Assembly (NCBI RefSeq): GCF_030525615.1
Contig: NZ_JAUNEJ010000002.1
Location: 1 to 64,000, forward strand
Origin: Cutibacterium sp.
GTDB taxonomy: Bacteria > Actinomycetota > Actinomycetes > Propionibacteriales > Propionibacteriaceae
Direction of reading: 5' to 3'
Length of the DNA: 64,000 bases
Below, in pieces: positions 1 through 8,694 of the stretch. Below the pieces are notes generated by a model. That model ran no database searches. It saw only the letters and a list, made by a program, of their open reading frames with translations, and was not told where the DNA came from. The position numbers were made by a program, and so were the translations under genes. Numbering within the stretch: position 1 is the stretch's first letter; each line of letters opens with the position of its first letter.

Positions 1-2
1 GG

Positions 3-1391
3 TCCGGCAAAACCCCCACAGGAACACCCTCCTGCAAAACCACCCCAACAACCCCTAACCCTCAACGCACACTGGTGAAGATCACTGTGCTGGGCGATTC
101 GTATTCGGCAGGCAACGGCACGCTGAAAGATGGGTATCCGGCTGATGGGTCGTATCGCAGCCCCAAGAATTATGGCTCGGTGTTGACCAAGCAGTTGAAT
201 CAAGAGTTTGGGCCGGATACGACGGTTCAGACGGATGTACGTGCGTGGAGTGGTGCCCACATCATTGACGGAGACCACAACCTCGTCAGCCAGGCTGATT
301 CCATGGATCCACACACCGGAGTGATACTCATGACAGCAGGAGGCAACGACCTCGACTTCGCTGACGTCATCATGAAGTGCTTCCTAGAAAGGGTTTGGGC
401 ATCAACTAAGTGCGACGACTCTGTTGACGCAGCACGCACGAAGCTTGATGCCACAATGGCCGACACGGTGACATTGTTGTCGCATATCCAACATCGGCTG
501 ACGGATCCAGCTCATACCCGTGTTGTCCTGATCGGCTACCCCTACCTTGTCCCCGCAGACCGTGACGTCCTGGGAAGTGACGTACCTTCCACTCAGGTAC
601 GCGCCGCCGAGGATGAATTCCGCGCCAGGCAGGCTGCCACGATCAAGGCCTGGAACACATCTCATGTTCTCCAGGTGACCTACGCCCCTACTACCAGCTT
701 GTTTAACACTCATGAACCTTACCCATTTATTACTTCGCACCAGAACCCGTATCGGTGGATCAACGGCGTTTTCGAAACGGCAGGAAAACGCGGAGACGAC
801 GGGAAAACTTATGCAGATAAAGTATCGGCTTCTTCAGAGTACCGTCCGAATTTTTACCATCCAAATGTGATTGGCCATGAACAGATTGCGGAGATGGTTC
901 ACAATGTGATCCTGTCAGCCAGAGCCGCGACACGAAGCGTGGGCGCGGTGGCTGGTAGTGGGGTTCCCCTCGACCAGTTGGAGACGGTGCCTGGGGTGCG
1001 GATGCGCCCTGACGTAATTGGGCAAAACCTGGTGCGTGCAGGTGAACCCCTCGAGTTAGACGCCTCCTCGTCCTACACCTCGATCGGACGCATTCAGCGT
1101 TGGCAGTGGGACCTTGACGGTGATGAACACTACGAGATTGATAGTGCCACACCTGGAATCACCCGCACCTTAAAGCAGCTGGGAAAGTATCGGGCACACC
1201 TACGCATCACCGATAGCACGGGTAGCAGTGACACTCTCACCTTCCCCATCGAGGTGACCCGTGATGGTGATGGTGTCCCCGATGCCCGGGATAATTGCCC
1301 CACCATCGCTAACCCGGAGCAAGTTGACTCCGACCATAATGGCGTAGGAGACGCCTGCGACACCCACACCACCACGAAGGCACCGAGATGA
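3..1391 (+). CDS. Secreted SGNH/GDSL-type esterase with PKD and thrombospondin type 3 repeat, 5' partial
   Basis: The reading frame is open to the window edge, so the true start and any signal peptide lie upstream. A GTG at 75 gives 438 codons but begins directly at the first catalytic block. Counting from that GTG, the SGNH blocks are GDSYSAGNG (Ser9), GGND (Asn91) and HPNVIGH (His262), which predict a serine esterase or lipase. A PKD-like beta domain follows at about 305-397, then an Asp-rich [13 protein letters not shown] segment and a second [12 protein letters not shown] element, the calcium-binding thrombospondin type 3 pattern. The stretch before the GTG is rich in Thr and Pro, like a linker. 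No LPXTG motif or C-terminal membrane segment is present, so release or non-covalent wall binding is inferred. The stop overlaps the next start as ATGA. The substrate cannot be told. Confidence 0.8.
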   Translation, partial: SGKTPTGTPSCKTTPTTPNPQRTLVKITVLGDSYSAGNGTLKDGYPADGSYRSPKNYGSVLTKQLNQEFGPDTTVQTDVRAWSGAHIIDGDHNLVSQADSMDPHTGVILMTAGGNDLDFADVIMKCFLERVWASTKCDDSVDAARTKLDATMADTVTLLSHIQHRLTDPAHTRVVLIGYPYLVPADRDVLGSDVPSTQVRAAEDEFRARQAATIKAWNTSHVLQVTYAPTTSLFNTHEPYPFITSHQNPYRWINGVFETAGKRGDDGKTYADKVSASSEYRPNFYHPNVIGHEQIAEMVHNVILSARAATRSVGAVAGSGVPLDQLETVPGVRMRPDVIGQNLVRAGEPLELDASSSYTSIGRIQRWQWDLDGDEHYEIDSATPGITRTLKQLGKYRAHLRITDSTGSSDTLTFPIEVTRDGDGVPDARDNCPTIANPEQVDSDHNGVGDACDTHTTTKAPR

Positions 1392-1945
1392 CCACCCACA
1401 ACAGCACAACCAGGAAGCAGTACCGTCGCGCACCCCTCAACGGCCTCATCATCGGTGCCATCGTCGGATTTGTCTGGCCTACGGTATTCGCGATACTTCA
1501 TGTGCGTGAAACGCAGGTTATCCCTTCCGAGGAGTACCCCGCCATATTCACCATGTCGTTCATTTTCCCTCTAATTGGGTGGCTCACAGGCTTATGGGAA
1601 CAGAAGACGTACGCGTGCGATGACCCGAAGAAACGGATACTCAAAACCCAAATCATAGGTGTTGTCATGGCGACTTTTGCTAACATTCTCATGTTCTCGA
1701 CTAAATTGATTTTTGAACGCCAGGACATTCTCTTATACATAAAGGCAGCAGTACACCCGTTTTCGTTATTAGTGTTTCCTTGTGCCGGGCTGATCCTCAG
1801 TGATATCGGAATCAGACTCAAGAACAGTAAAGCCCCTTTCATTCTTAGTATGAGCATTGCTTCAGTGGTCATACTTTTCATAGCCGCGGTGGTATGGTAT
1901 GACGTTTTCTTGACTGTGGCAATGTTCTTATCCTTTCATTCTTGA
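1388..1945 (+). CDS. Small multi-pass membrane protein, tandem paralogue copy 1
   Basis: This is a 185-residue protein with a basic, polar N-terminus ([14 protein letters not shown]) followed by about five hydrophobic segments, near residues 20-38, 50-66, 84-105, 118-140 and 152-178. It is probably an integral inner-membrane protein. I do not recognise the family. The start codon overlaps the esterase stop (ATGA), so it is translated with that gene. The next gene is clearly a paralogue: the first 25 codons are almost identical at DNA level and the rest is diverged but has the same hydrophobic pattern. The gene looks more AT-rich than the housekeeping genes further on, which fits an accessory island. 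Function unknown. Confidence 0.65.
   Translation: MTTHNSTTRKQYRRAPLNGLIIGAIVGFVWPTVFAILHVRETQVIPSEEYPAIFTMSFIFPLIGWLTGLWEQKTYACDDPKKRILKTQIIGVVMATFANILMFSTKLIFERQDILLYIKAAVHPFSLLVFPCAGLILSDIGIRLKNSKAPFILSMSIASVVILFIAAVVWYDVFLTVAMFLSFHS
1393..1463 (+). repeat. 71-bp perfect direct repeat, copy A (paralogue 5' ends)
   Basis: The 71 bases are identical to 2143-2213. They cover codons 2-25 of the two membrane paralogues, while the rest of the two genes has diverged widely. This suggests a recent duplication or gene conversion limited to the 5' end. Confidence 0.85.
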
Positions 1946-2134
1946 TCCTCTACACTGTTTCGGTGAGATGTGTCGGTGGATGCGGCCTCGCGGGTAAGAT
2001 TCTTAACGGCGACACTAGTTTCAGGGAGTTCTTCTTGCCACAGTGACCACAGTGCTCCTATTACCAGACATCCGCTCAGTAAGCAGCGAGATCCAGACCA
2101 AGACTTAACACCGCCAGCCCCTCTAGGAAAGACA

Positions 2135-2716
2135 ATGATGGTCACCCACAACAGCACAACCAGGAAGCAGTACCGTCGCGCACCCCTCAACGGCCTCATC
2201 ATCGGTGCCATCGCTGGCGTGCTCTGGACGATTGAGTTTTTACTACCTTTCTTGTTTCCGATGGGCGGGTATTCGCGGAACATCAAGATGGCTTTTATTG
2301 CCCTGACGCTACCTGGACTTGGATGGATAACCGGCTTATGGGGCAGAACAGCCTACGTCTGCACAACTCCAGAGAAAAAGAAACGCAAAGTCAAGACGGT
2401 CGGCATTGTCATGGCAACCACGTTCGGGGTACTTATGTCAGTCACTTATTATACTCTTGTTGCGGACACCCGGACTTTTGCCATACCACATAATGACGCC
2501 CTTAGCGGCAAGGCTTTTGTTATGCTTATAGCCCCTCTATTCGTGTTTCCCATTACCGGATGGTCGCTCAGTATTGCTAGGCTCAATACTCCGAGTGATC
2601 GTCACTCGGTAATCCCAAAAATGAGTGCCTGGATCGCTCTCGGTCTGTACCTTTCCACAGCAGCCTGGTTCGCGGTTAGCTGGTTTTTAAGTATATTATT
2701 CTATTTCGAGTTTTAA
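2135..2716 (+). CDS. Small multi-pass membrane protein, tandem paralogue copy 2
   Basis: The frame can be extended up to 1970, but an AGGAAAG ribosome binding site just before tandem ATG codons at 2135 and 2138, and the match to the N-terminus of copy 1, fix the start here (about 193 residues). The protein begins [17 protein letters not shown] and has about five predicted membrane segments. Its C-terminal part (IPHNDALSGKAF, then SVIPKMSAW) aligns with the protein at 3052-3315, showing a family of at least three members. The 190-bp spacer from copy 1 gives it its own leader. No recognised family; the role is unknown. Confidence 0.65.
   Translation: MMVTHNSTTRKQYRRAPLNGLIIGAIAGVLWTIEFLLPFLFPMGGYSRNIKMAFIALTLPGLGWITGLWGRTAYVCTTPEKKKRKVKTVGIVMATTFGVLMSVTYYTLVADTRTFAIPHNDALSGKAFVMLIAPLFVFPITGWSLSIARLNTPSDRHSVIPKMSAWIALGLYLSTAAWFAVSWFLSILFYFEF
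2143..2213 (+). repeat. 71-bp perfect direct repeat, copy B
   Basis: Identical to 1393-1463. A degraded version of part of the same segment is visible at about 2810-2850, encoding QYRHAPRNSLII against [12 protein letters not shown]. Confidence 0.85.
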
Positions 2717-2788
2717 AGAAACCCTCGAAATGCGCTAGTTTTCCAACGCCAAGACACACCAAATCCCAACAATGCGGAGAACGGATAC

Positions 2789-3315
2789 ACCGCCCATGCA
2801 ACACCTTCTCAGTACCGTCACGCACCTCGTAACAGCCTCATCATCGAGGTTGTCTGGGTGCTCGCGTTCCTGCTGCTCGGCTGCTCGGCATGATGATGAC
2901 GACTGACTTTCCACAATGGGGAAGGATGACCTTCATCGGATTGTTGTTTTCCCTCGGTGGATAGCTTGATAGCCTGTGTAAATCTGCGATCGACTCGCAC
3001 AGGCCGCTGTCAACACAACAACGTGACATCAAGGTGCTTTAGGCTGCCACAATGACACTGGATTGGATCACCACAGAAATCCTTTTATACCTTTTCATGG
3101 CAACCCAAGGCGCCATGAAGATACCTGATGACGAAGCGTTCAGCGTCAAGGCACGTTTTCTGTACCTATTATTCCTGATCCCGTTCCTCCTCTTTGGCTG
3201 GGCCATCGGTGCCATACGAGCGAACAGTGACGACACAAACCACAGAATCATCCCAGTTATGACCGCCATGACAATCATCCTAATGTCTCTATTCATAGGT
3301 TTTGGTTTTTCCTGA
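2789..3315 (+). pseudogene. Broken third copy of the membrane paralogue
   Basis: Pieces of a third family member lie in order but in different frames. QYRHAPRNSLIIEVVW starts at about 2810 and runs into a stop at about 2891. MTFIGLLFSLGG at about 2927 corresponds to MAFIALTLPGLGW of copy 2 and is followed by stops. The C-terminal third, from IPDDEAFSVKAR to FIGFGFS, is intact inside 3052-3315. The total span of about 525 bp is close to the 580 bp of copy 2, so this reads as a gene decayed by small indels and stops. The flanks of the decayed part hold no other gene. Confidence 0.6.
3052..3315 (+). CDS. Small membrane protein, C-terminal remnant of the third paralogue
   Basis: An 87-codon open frame encoding two hydrophobic segments (residues about 34-54 and 69-86). 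From residue 23 on it lines up with the C-terminal third of the preceding paralogue (IPDDEAF with IPHNDAL, HRIIPVMTA with HSVIPKMSA). The upstream parts of that paralogue are present only as frameshifted fragments, so this is probably the surviving end of a pseudogene and not an independent gene. The ribosome binding site is weak (TTTAGG). It could still be translated as a short membrane protein. Function unknown. Confidence 0.4.
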   Translation: MTLDWITTEILLYLFMATQGAMKIPDDEAFSVKARFLYLLFLIPFLLFGWAIGAIRANSDDTNHRIIPVMTAMTIILMSLFIGFGFS

Positions 3316-3667
3316 GCTTGTATCTTCATACGTTGCTTTTCTTGGCCACCAAAAGCGCACCTGCAGACTAGTAACAGCGAGGAATCACCATCGGACCCAC
3401 GGGGAGCAATCTCGCCCAGCCCCGACGACGCAACTCTTCGGATGGGACCCCGCTAACCGAGAGAACCGGTCTGCAGGGCCGGCGAAGTACGACTCCTTGA
3501 CAGCAACGAATCCCGTCGGGCATATTGAGTCCGCTGACTTTTCAGGCTGTCGAAAGACCAATCTATGAGGATCAGTTGCATGAAGAATCGAACGCTTATA
3601 GGCATAGCACTGACGCTCGTGTGCCTTGTTACCACACCTCCCCTCGTTGGGTGAATCGAAAATCCAG
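3316..3667 (+). other. Intergenic stretch before ABC operon
   Basis: About 350 bases with no convincing long gene. The only item I can point to is the 29-codon hydrophobic open frame at 3565-3654. Longer open frames here, on either strand, have no recognisable domain. Confidence 0.5.
3565..3654 (+). CDS. Possible small secreted or hydrophobic peptide, 29 aa
   Basis: The short frame reads MRISCMKNRTLIGIALTLVC and then nine more residues ending in PPLVG. It has a basic N-terminus and a hydrophobic core typical of a signal peptide, but stops straight after it. It lies directly upstream of an ABC exporter operon. It may be a short exported peptide or the surviving start of a broken secreted protein. 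The ribosome binding site is weak, so the call is tentative. Confidence 0.25.
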   Translation: MRISCMKNRTLIGIALTLVCLVTTPPLVG

Positions 3668-4432
3668 ATGGTAACGCGAATATCCACATCTCCGATGGTG
3701 AACCAGACCCTGAACCTGAGGGGAATTCGTTTCTCCTATTCTCGACGAAACCCCCCGCTTTTTACCGGATTAGATCTGACCCTGGGAAATACCGAAGGCC
3801 CTACCGTCCTCTTAGGACTCAACGGTGCAGGAAAGACCACCTTGCTGCGACTGTGCGCGGGTGAGCTCAAGCCCTCGGCGGGGTCAATCACTGTGGACAC
3901 AGGGGTCGCCCCGCGGTCTGCCGTGTCCTTGATGCCACAGCAGATCACGCCAATTCCTGGTTTCAGGGTCGTTGAGCAGGTGGCATATTCAGCCTGGCTT
4001 GCCGGATGCAGCTCCTCCGAGAGCGAGAAACGAGCGATTACAGCATTGAAGGCGGTCCAGCTAGACGATCACCTGACAGATACGCCCCATCGACTCTCCG
4101 GTGGGCAATTACGCCGAGTTGGTTTAGCCCAAGCTTTGGCGGGCAATCAGCCAATCGTCATGCTCGATGAGCCAACGGCCGGTCTAGACCCGGCACAAAG
4201 GCACGTCTTCCGGGATTTGCTCACTCGCCTCAGCAGTACTCGGAATCTTGTCGTGTCAACTCACGACACTTTTGAGATCGACTCTATGTACACCAGAGTC
4301 GTTGTTCTCGATAGGGGACGCATCGTCTACGATGGCACCACTCATGATTTCCTCGAGCGTGGCGGAAACTCTCCACACGCGGCCGAGGAAGCATTCCTTG
4401 AGGTCGTGGGACGAGCGGGGATGTCGCGATGA
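3668..4432 (+). CDS. ABC transporter ATP-binding protein
   Basis: A single nucleotide-binding domain of about 254 residues. The Walker A motif GLNGAGKTT, the signature LSGGQLRRV and the Walker B motif PIVMLDEPTAG followed by the H-loop STHD are all present, so it should hydrolyse ATP. It energises the two membrane proteins encoded next. The domain begins soon after ATG 3695, which is an alternative start; neither ATG has a strong ribosome binding site. The stop overlaps the next start (ATGA). Resembles ABC-2 export ATPases; the substrate is unknown. Confidence 0.85.
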   Translation: MVTRISTSPMVNQTLNLRGIRFSYSRRNPPLFTGLDLTLGNTEGPTVLLGLNGAGKTTLLRLCAGELKPSAGSITVDTGVAPRSAVSLMPQQITPIPGFRVVEQVAYSAWLAGCSSSESEKRAITALKAVQLDDHLTDTPHRLSGGQLRRVGLAQALAGNQPIVMLDEPTAGLDPAQRHVFRDLLTRLSSTRNLVVSTHDTFEIDSMYTRVVVLDRGRIVYDGTTHDFLERGGNSPHAAEEAFLEVVGRAGMSR

Positions 4433-5640
4433 CGTGGAAACTTCTTCTCCGACGCTCCTATGGCCTTCGCCTGTTACCCCTCATGATTTTGCTGTGGTGC
4501 TACGGGATCTCAGCTTTTCCTTATTTCTCGGTGACGTCTGGCATCGGCCAGTCGGCGATTGTGCTTCACGCATTCATGATGGTGGCAGGGCCTGTGGCTC
4601 TCAGCGCTTGTTTAGAACTTCGAAGGTTCACCGACGGTCAGGTCCTGGCTAAACCGACCGGAAGGTCTCGACTGTGGATCATCCTCCCCTGGTGGTCCTT
4701 AGCTGTCCTTCCATCAGCCCTGGCCGTGGGAGTTTCGGTTCTCATCCCTGCATCTGGAGACCAAGTCATACGCATGGCAGTCATCGGCATCATCTGGATG
4801 CTCGCATGGGGTGTCTTCGGTGCGGTCATCGGGATGTCGTGGCCCCTGGCGTTGTCGGCACCAACCGCGCTCATTCTCCCCTTCATACTCGTCGTGTATG
4901 GCCCAGCGGTTCCCGTGTTGGAACTGAGGTATCTATTTGGCGACTACACCGACTGCTGCAATGTGGGCGAGATGTTGAACCCGAGAGTCCTCACCGCCGG
5001 AATAGCGATGGCGGTCGGGATCCTCATCGTCTCAGTTGTGGCCGGTATTGTCAGAAGCTTTCTCTCACGGAGCATCGTGACCTTGACCTTAATTATTGGA
5101 TTGGTCGCGTCTGCTCTCCTCAGTTTCAACATCGTCAAAGGAGTGGGTCCGTTTCCCGCGGTTCCTCGCACCGGACCGCAAATCTGCCTGAGCGACAAAG
5201 CTCCAACCGTGTGTGCGTGGGAATCACACGATCTTGAGCTGTTCGCCCCCATGATACGAGATGCCGACACGGCATGGCGATCCGCCGGTATTCAGGTTCC
5301 CAAGGAATATAGGCAGGGAACGGGGACGTCAACTCGAGACACTGTGTGGTGGTCGACATCTGAAACAACACTTCCTCACTTGCGCTCCGACACGGTTCTA
5401 AGTGTTGCTTCGGGCTTGGCCGTCGCCCCCTGCCAAGATGGCAATGACGACGTTGACGTCTGGGTTCTCGACATTCAGGAGCGTGTCGTTGCCTGGCTCA
5501 CGAAACACTCGGGCATCGCAATGACGGGTCTTGATTTTTCCCCTGAAACTCACAAATGGCTGACGTCTATGGATCGACTGTCCATTGAGGATCAGGTCAC
5601 CATAGTCGAAGATTATCGATTGCGACTCCGGAAATGCTGA
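4429..5640 (+). CDS. ABC transporter membrane protein with extracytoplasmic C-terminal domain
   Basis: A 403-residue protein with about seven membrane segments in the first 232 residues, then a soluble domain of about 170 residues. The positive loop VRSFLSRS before the last membrane segment puts that loop inside, which by the positive-inside rule places the C-terminal domain outside. That domain has several cysteines. It is coupled by a 4-bp overlap to the ATPase and by overlap to the next membrane gene, so it is the likely permease of this transporter. The outside domain is unusual for a simple ABC-2 permease and may bind the substrate or a partner. I do not recognise the family. Confidence 0.65.
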   Translation: MTWKLLLRRSYGLRLLPLMILLWCYGISAFPYFSVTSGIGQSAIVLHAFMMVAGPVALSACLELRRFTDGQVLAKPTGRSRLWIILPWWSLAVLPSALAVGVSVLIPASGDQVIRMAVIGIIWMLAWGVFGAVIGMSWPLALSAPTALILPFILVVYGPAVPVLELRYLFGDYTDCCNVGEMLNPRVLTAGIAMAVGILIVSVVAGIVRSFLSRSIVTLTLIIGLVASALLSFNIVKGVGPFPAVPRTGPQICLSDKAPTVCAWESHDLELFAPMIRDADTAWRSAGIQVPKEYRQGTGTSTRDTVWWSTSETTLPHLRSDTVLSVASGLAVAPCQDGNDDVDVWVLDIQERVVAWLTKHSGIAMTGLDFSPETHKWLTSMDRLSIEDQVTIVEDYRLRLRKC

Positions 5641-6233
5641 AGGAACATATAGCGCTGGGGTGGAGAGCCTGGGCGCGGAACCGATCGCTGGGGACTCTTT
5701 TTGCAATCACCGCCGTTTGTTGCATCCTCATTGCGTTTACATCAGACATCATGATTTCCCTTCCTCCACTGCTGTCATGGAAAGGCGTTGAAGTTTCCAA
5801 TGCTGCTGTGATACCGCTTTTGGTGGTCGTTGTACAAGGTTGGTGTCTCTCGCGTCGCGACCCAAGAGCAGAACTCGGGTCTGTACGTCGGATCGCATAC
5901 GCAGATTGCCTCCTATCCATGACGCCTGCGGTGCTTTTCGCAGTCTTATCCTGGTCGGCGAATCTTCCGCTAGGGATGATTTCAACTCGCAACATCATTG
6001 GATTGGCTGGACTCACCCTCCTTTCGCACGCCATCGGAATTAAGAAGTTGTCTGCTATCCCTGCAGTCACCTGGGTTCTAGCGAGCCTTTTGCTAGGACG
6101 AACGGAAAGCTATACAGCACGGTGGTCATGGCCAATCAAAGACCGAACGGACGCACTATCGGCAATCATGGCAGGGACTCTCTGTCTTCTCGGAATCTTC
6201 CTCTCGCTCGCCAGGGCACGTCGGGCGATGTAA
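5634..6233 (+). CDS. Second membrane protein of the ABC operon
   Basis: A 199-residue hydrophobic protein with about six predicted membrane segments and a basic cytoplasmic N-terminus (WRAWARNRS). The start lies inside the end of the preceding permease gene, so the three genes form a tightly coupled operon with ATPase, permease 1 and permease 2. It most likely forms the other half of the channel, giving a heteromeric transporter. No specific family recognised. Confidence 0.6.
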   Translation: MLKEHIALGWRAWARNRSLGTLFAITAVCCILIAFTSDIMISLPPLLSWKGVEVSNAAVIPLLVVVVQGWCLSRRDPRAELGSVRRIAYADCLLSMTPAVLFAVLSWSANLPLGMISTRNIIGLAGLTLLSHAIGIKKLSAIPAVTWVLASLLLGRTESYTARWSWPIKDRTDALSAIMAGTLCLLGIFLSLARARRAM

Positions 6234-6252
6234 CCCCGGCTAGCCTGGGGTC

Positions 6253-8232
6253 ATGACGTCAATCTCGCTTTTCAGTGGCCTCGACCCGGAGACCCCCGCC
6301 TGCCAGGACTTCTACCGGCACGTGAACGGCACGTGGATCGCCCAAGCCGTCATCCCCGAAGACAGACCCGCCGACGGGCCGTTCTACCACCTCGATGACG
6401 AGTCCCGAAAAGCCGTCCACCAGATCCTTGAAGACCTGGCCTCCGGCAAGGGAGACGACATTCGCGAGGAAGCCACCGAGCACGAGGTGGAGGTCGCCGT
6501 GGAGCTCTACCGTCGCTATATGGATGTCGATGCTGTCGAGAAGGCCGGGGCCGAGCCGCTGCGTCCCCTTTTTGCCGAGATCGACGCCATCTCCAGCATC
6601 GCCGATCTCATGGCTTTCCTCGGCAAAGCCGCGAGACGTGGCATTTCTGGGCTTTTTGAGACCGAGGATGAATCCGACCCTGGCGACCCGACCCGCAAGC
6701 TGCTGTGGATCGGCCAGGGCGGCATCGGGCTTTCAGACGAGTCCTATTACCGAGACGAGGACAAGGCCAAGATTCGCGATGGCTATGTCCGTCACATTCA
6801 AGCCTCCTTCGAGCTGGCCGGTATTCCTGACGCCGCGCAGGCCGCTCGAACCGTCATGGACCTGGAGACCGAAATCGCCTCGCACCACTGGGACCGGGTC
6901 CGCTGCCGTGATCTGCAAGCCGCCTACAACCCCGTCACCTTCACCGATGTCGACAAAGCCCACCCTGGCCTCCACCTGGACACCTGGCGTAGCAACGCCA
7001 ATATCCCCATGAAGGTCGTTGCGACCCTCAATATCGCCCAACCGTCCTTCTTCGACGGCGTGGAGACCCTGCTGGCTGACGAGCGCATTGAGCAGTGGCG
7101 TATCTGGGCCACGTGGCAGGTCATTCGCTCCTACTCACAATTCCTCAGTTCTGACTTCGTGGAACGCAACTTTGACTTTTATGGCCGCACCCTTAACGGC
7201 ACTGTGACGCTGCGCCCGCGCTGGAAACGAGCTGTTGATTTCGTCCAGTCGGCCATGGGTGAAGCCATCGGCAAGATGTACGTCGCCCGTCACTTCCCGC
7301 CTGCCTCCAAACAGCGGATGGACGAGCTCGTCGCCAATATCCTGGCAGCCTATCGGGAGTCCATCAGCCAGCTGGAATGGATGGGTGAGGACACCCGCAA
7401 GGAGGCTTTGAAGAAACTCGCGAACTTCCGTCCGAAGATCGGGTACCCGGATTCTTGGCGTGACTTCTCCGGTCTACAGGTGGGTGAGGGCAACCTCGTC
7501 GACGCGGTACAGGACGTCTCCTCCTTCATCGTCGACTACACCATCGAGAAACTCGGTAAGCCGGTTGATCCGGACGAGTGGATGATGTTCCCGCAGACGG
7601 TTAACGCCTACTATCACCCGCTGCGCAACGAGATCGTTTTCCCGGCCGCAATCTTGCAGCCGCCATTTTTCGACCCGGACGTCGACGACGCCGTCAACTA
7701 CGGTGGGATCGGTACCGTCATCGGCCACGAAATCGGTCATGGTTTCGACGACCAGGGGTCCACCTGTGACGGCAAGGGCCTGCTGCGTGATTGGTGGACT
7801 GCCGAGGATCGTACCGCCTTCGAGGAGCGCACCAAGGGCCTTATCGCCCAATACAACGAGTTGATTCCTCTCCAGCTCGGCCCTGACGGCCCACACGTCA
7901 ATGGAGAACTGACGATCGGGGAGAACATCGGCGACCTTGGCGGAGCGGGAATCGCCTTCAAAGCCCTTCAGATCTCCTTCAACGGCAACGAACCTGAGCC
8001 GGTCGACGGCTTGACCTGGCAACAACGCTTCTTCCTGTCCTACGCGTCGATCTGGCGCGGCGTCATGCGGGATGAGGCTGCTCGTCGCCTGATCGTCATC
8101 GACCCGCACTCCCCCAACGAGTTCCGCTGCAACCAGATCGTCCGCAATATTGACGCATTCCATGACGCGTTTGGTATCACCGAGGACGACCCCATGTGGT
8201 TAGCTCCCGAGAAGCGAGTCACCATCTGGTGA
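6253..8232 (+). CDS. pepO: M13 family zinc metallopeptidase (PepO/neprilysin type)
   Basis: A 659-residue oligopeptidase. The zinc motif HEIGH is at residues 492-496, and the third ligand Glu557 lies in GENIGDLGG, the diagnostic M13 spacing. NAYYHP before the zinc site is the substrate-binding NAYY/F motif, and the protein ends in the typical VxIW tail. The N-terminal M13 domain begins at DPETPACQDFYRHVNG. There is no signal peptide or membrane anchor, so like bacterial PepO it is predicted to be cytoplasmic and to cut small peptides. It is preceded by GGGGTC near the ATG and is transcribed alone. A short inverted repeat (GTCACC/GGTGAC) covers the stop codon. Confidence 0.93.
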   Translation: MTSISLFSGLDPETPACQDFYRHVNGTWIAQAVIPEDRPADGPFYHLDDESRKAVHQILEDLASGKGDDIREEATEHEVEVAVELYRRYMDVDAVEKAGAEPLRPLFAEIDAISSIADLMAFLGKAARRGISGLFETEDESDPGDPTRKLLWIGQGGIGLSDESYYRDEDKAKIRDGYVRHIQASFELAGIPDAAQAARTVMDLETEIASHHWDRVRCRDLQAAYNPVTFTDVDKAHPGLHLDTWRSNANIPMKVVATLNIAQPSFFDGVETLLADERIEQWRIWATWQVIRSYSQFLSSDFVERNFDFYGRTLNGTVTLRPRWKRAVDFVQSAMGEAIGKMYVARHFPPASKQRMDELVANILAAYRESISQLEWMGEDTRKEALKKLANFRPKIGYPDSWRDFSGLQVGEGNLVDAVQDVSSFIVDYTIEKLGKPVDPDEWMMFPQTVNAYYHPLRNEIVFPAAILQPPFFDPDVDDAVNYGGIGTVIGHEIGHGFDDQGSTCDGKGLLRDWWTAEDRTAFEERTKGLIAQYNELIPLQLGPDGPHVNGELTIGENIGDLGGAGIAFKALQISFNGNEPEPVDGLTWQQRFFLSYASIWRGVMRDEAARRLIVIDPHSPNEFRCNQIVRNIDAFHDAFGITEDDPMWLAPEKRVTIW

Positions 8233-8385
8233 CGGTCTTACAAGGCAGTTTGCACCACACCACATCGCTACCAGACTCTCGTGAGCTTAATTGTATGAGG
8301 AGCACTCCGGACGAACGTTGCACAACGTTTTTCTGCAACTCGTGACAGCCGGTACGTGGCTCTCCCCGGCGCAGTGGTCGTGATA

Positions 8386-8417
8386 AGACGGTGGAAACTG
8401 ACGACCTTCCACCGTCT
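8386..8417. repeat. Perfect inverted repeat, 11-bp arms
   Basis: The arm AGACGGTGGAA at 8386-8396 is the exact reverse complement of TTCCACCGTCT at 8407-8417, with a 10-base loop. There is no T-run on either side, so it is not a standard terminator. It could be a protein-binding site or an RNA hairpin in the adhesin leader or the pepO 3' end. Confidence 0.55.
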
Positions 8418-8685
8418 GACCGGCCTCGGCTTGCAGGTAGCGGCAGCCTTGGTGCCGACACGCACGTCCAAACCGACTATGCGATCCGCCTTGCACCCGT
8501 GCGCCCAGGAGAAACTGCGGCGACAGCCCGCTCGGCAAAAATAAACGATCACGACAGCCATAATCGTAGCACTTTTAGAGAACACAGCCAGATATAATTG
8601 CGACTTGCTCAAAATGCCTCGCGTACATAACAGCTTTACGTCATTCGCACCCGCCATACGCGCATTGCGCCAGCTTCAATAACTA

Positions 8686-8694
8686 CCCCCCCCC
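8686..8694. promoter_or_regulatory. Poly-C tract (9 C), candidate phase-variation site
   Basis: Nine consecutive C residues lie 108 bp before the start codon of the LPXTG adhesin. Homopolymer tracts of this kind are prone to slipped-strand length changes. In a promoter or leader this can alter spacing and expression. Such G/C tracts near surface-protein genes are described in Cutibacterium acnes. The effect here is inference. Confidence 0.5.

Noticed and set aside
8268-8657. 129-codon open frame on the minus strand in the adhesin leader
   Set aside because: The composition is not gene-like, it contains the inverted repeat, and other frames in the region are equally open.
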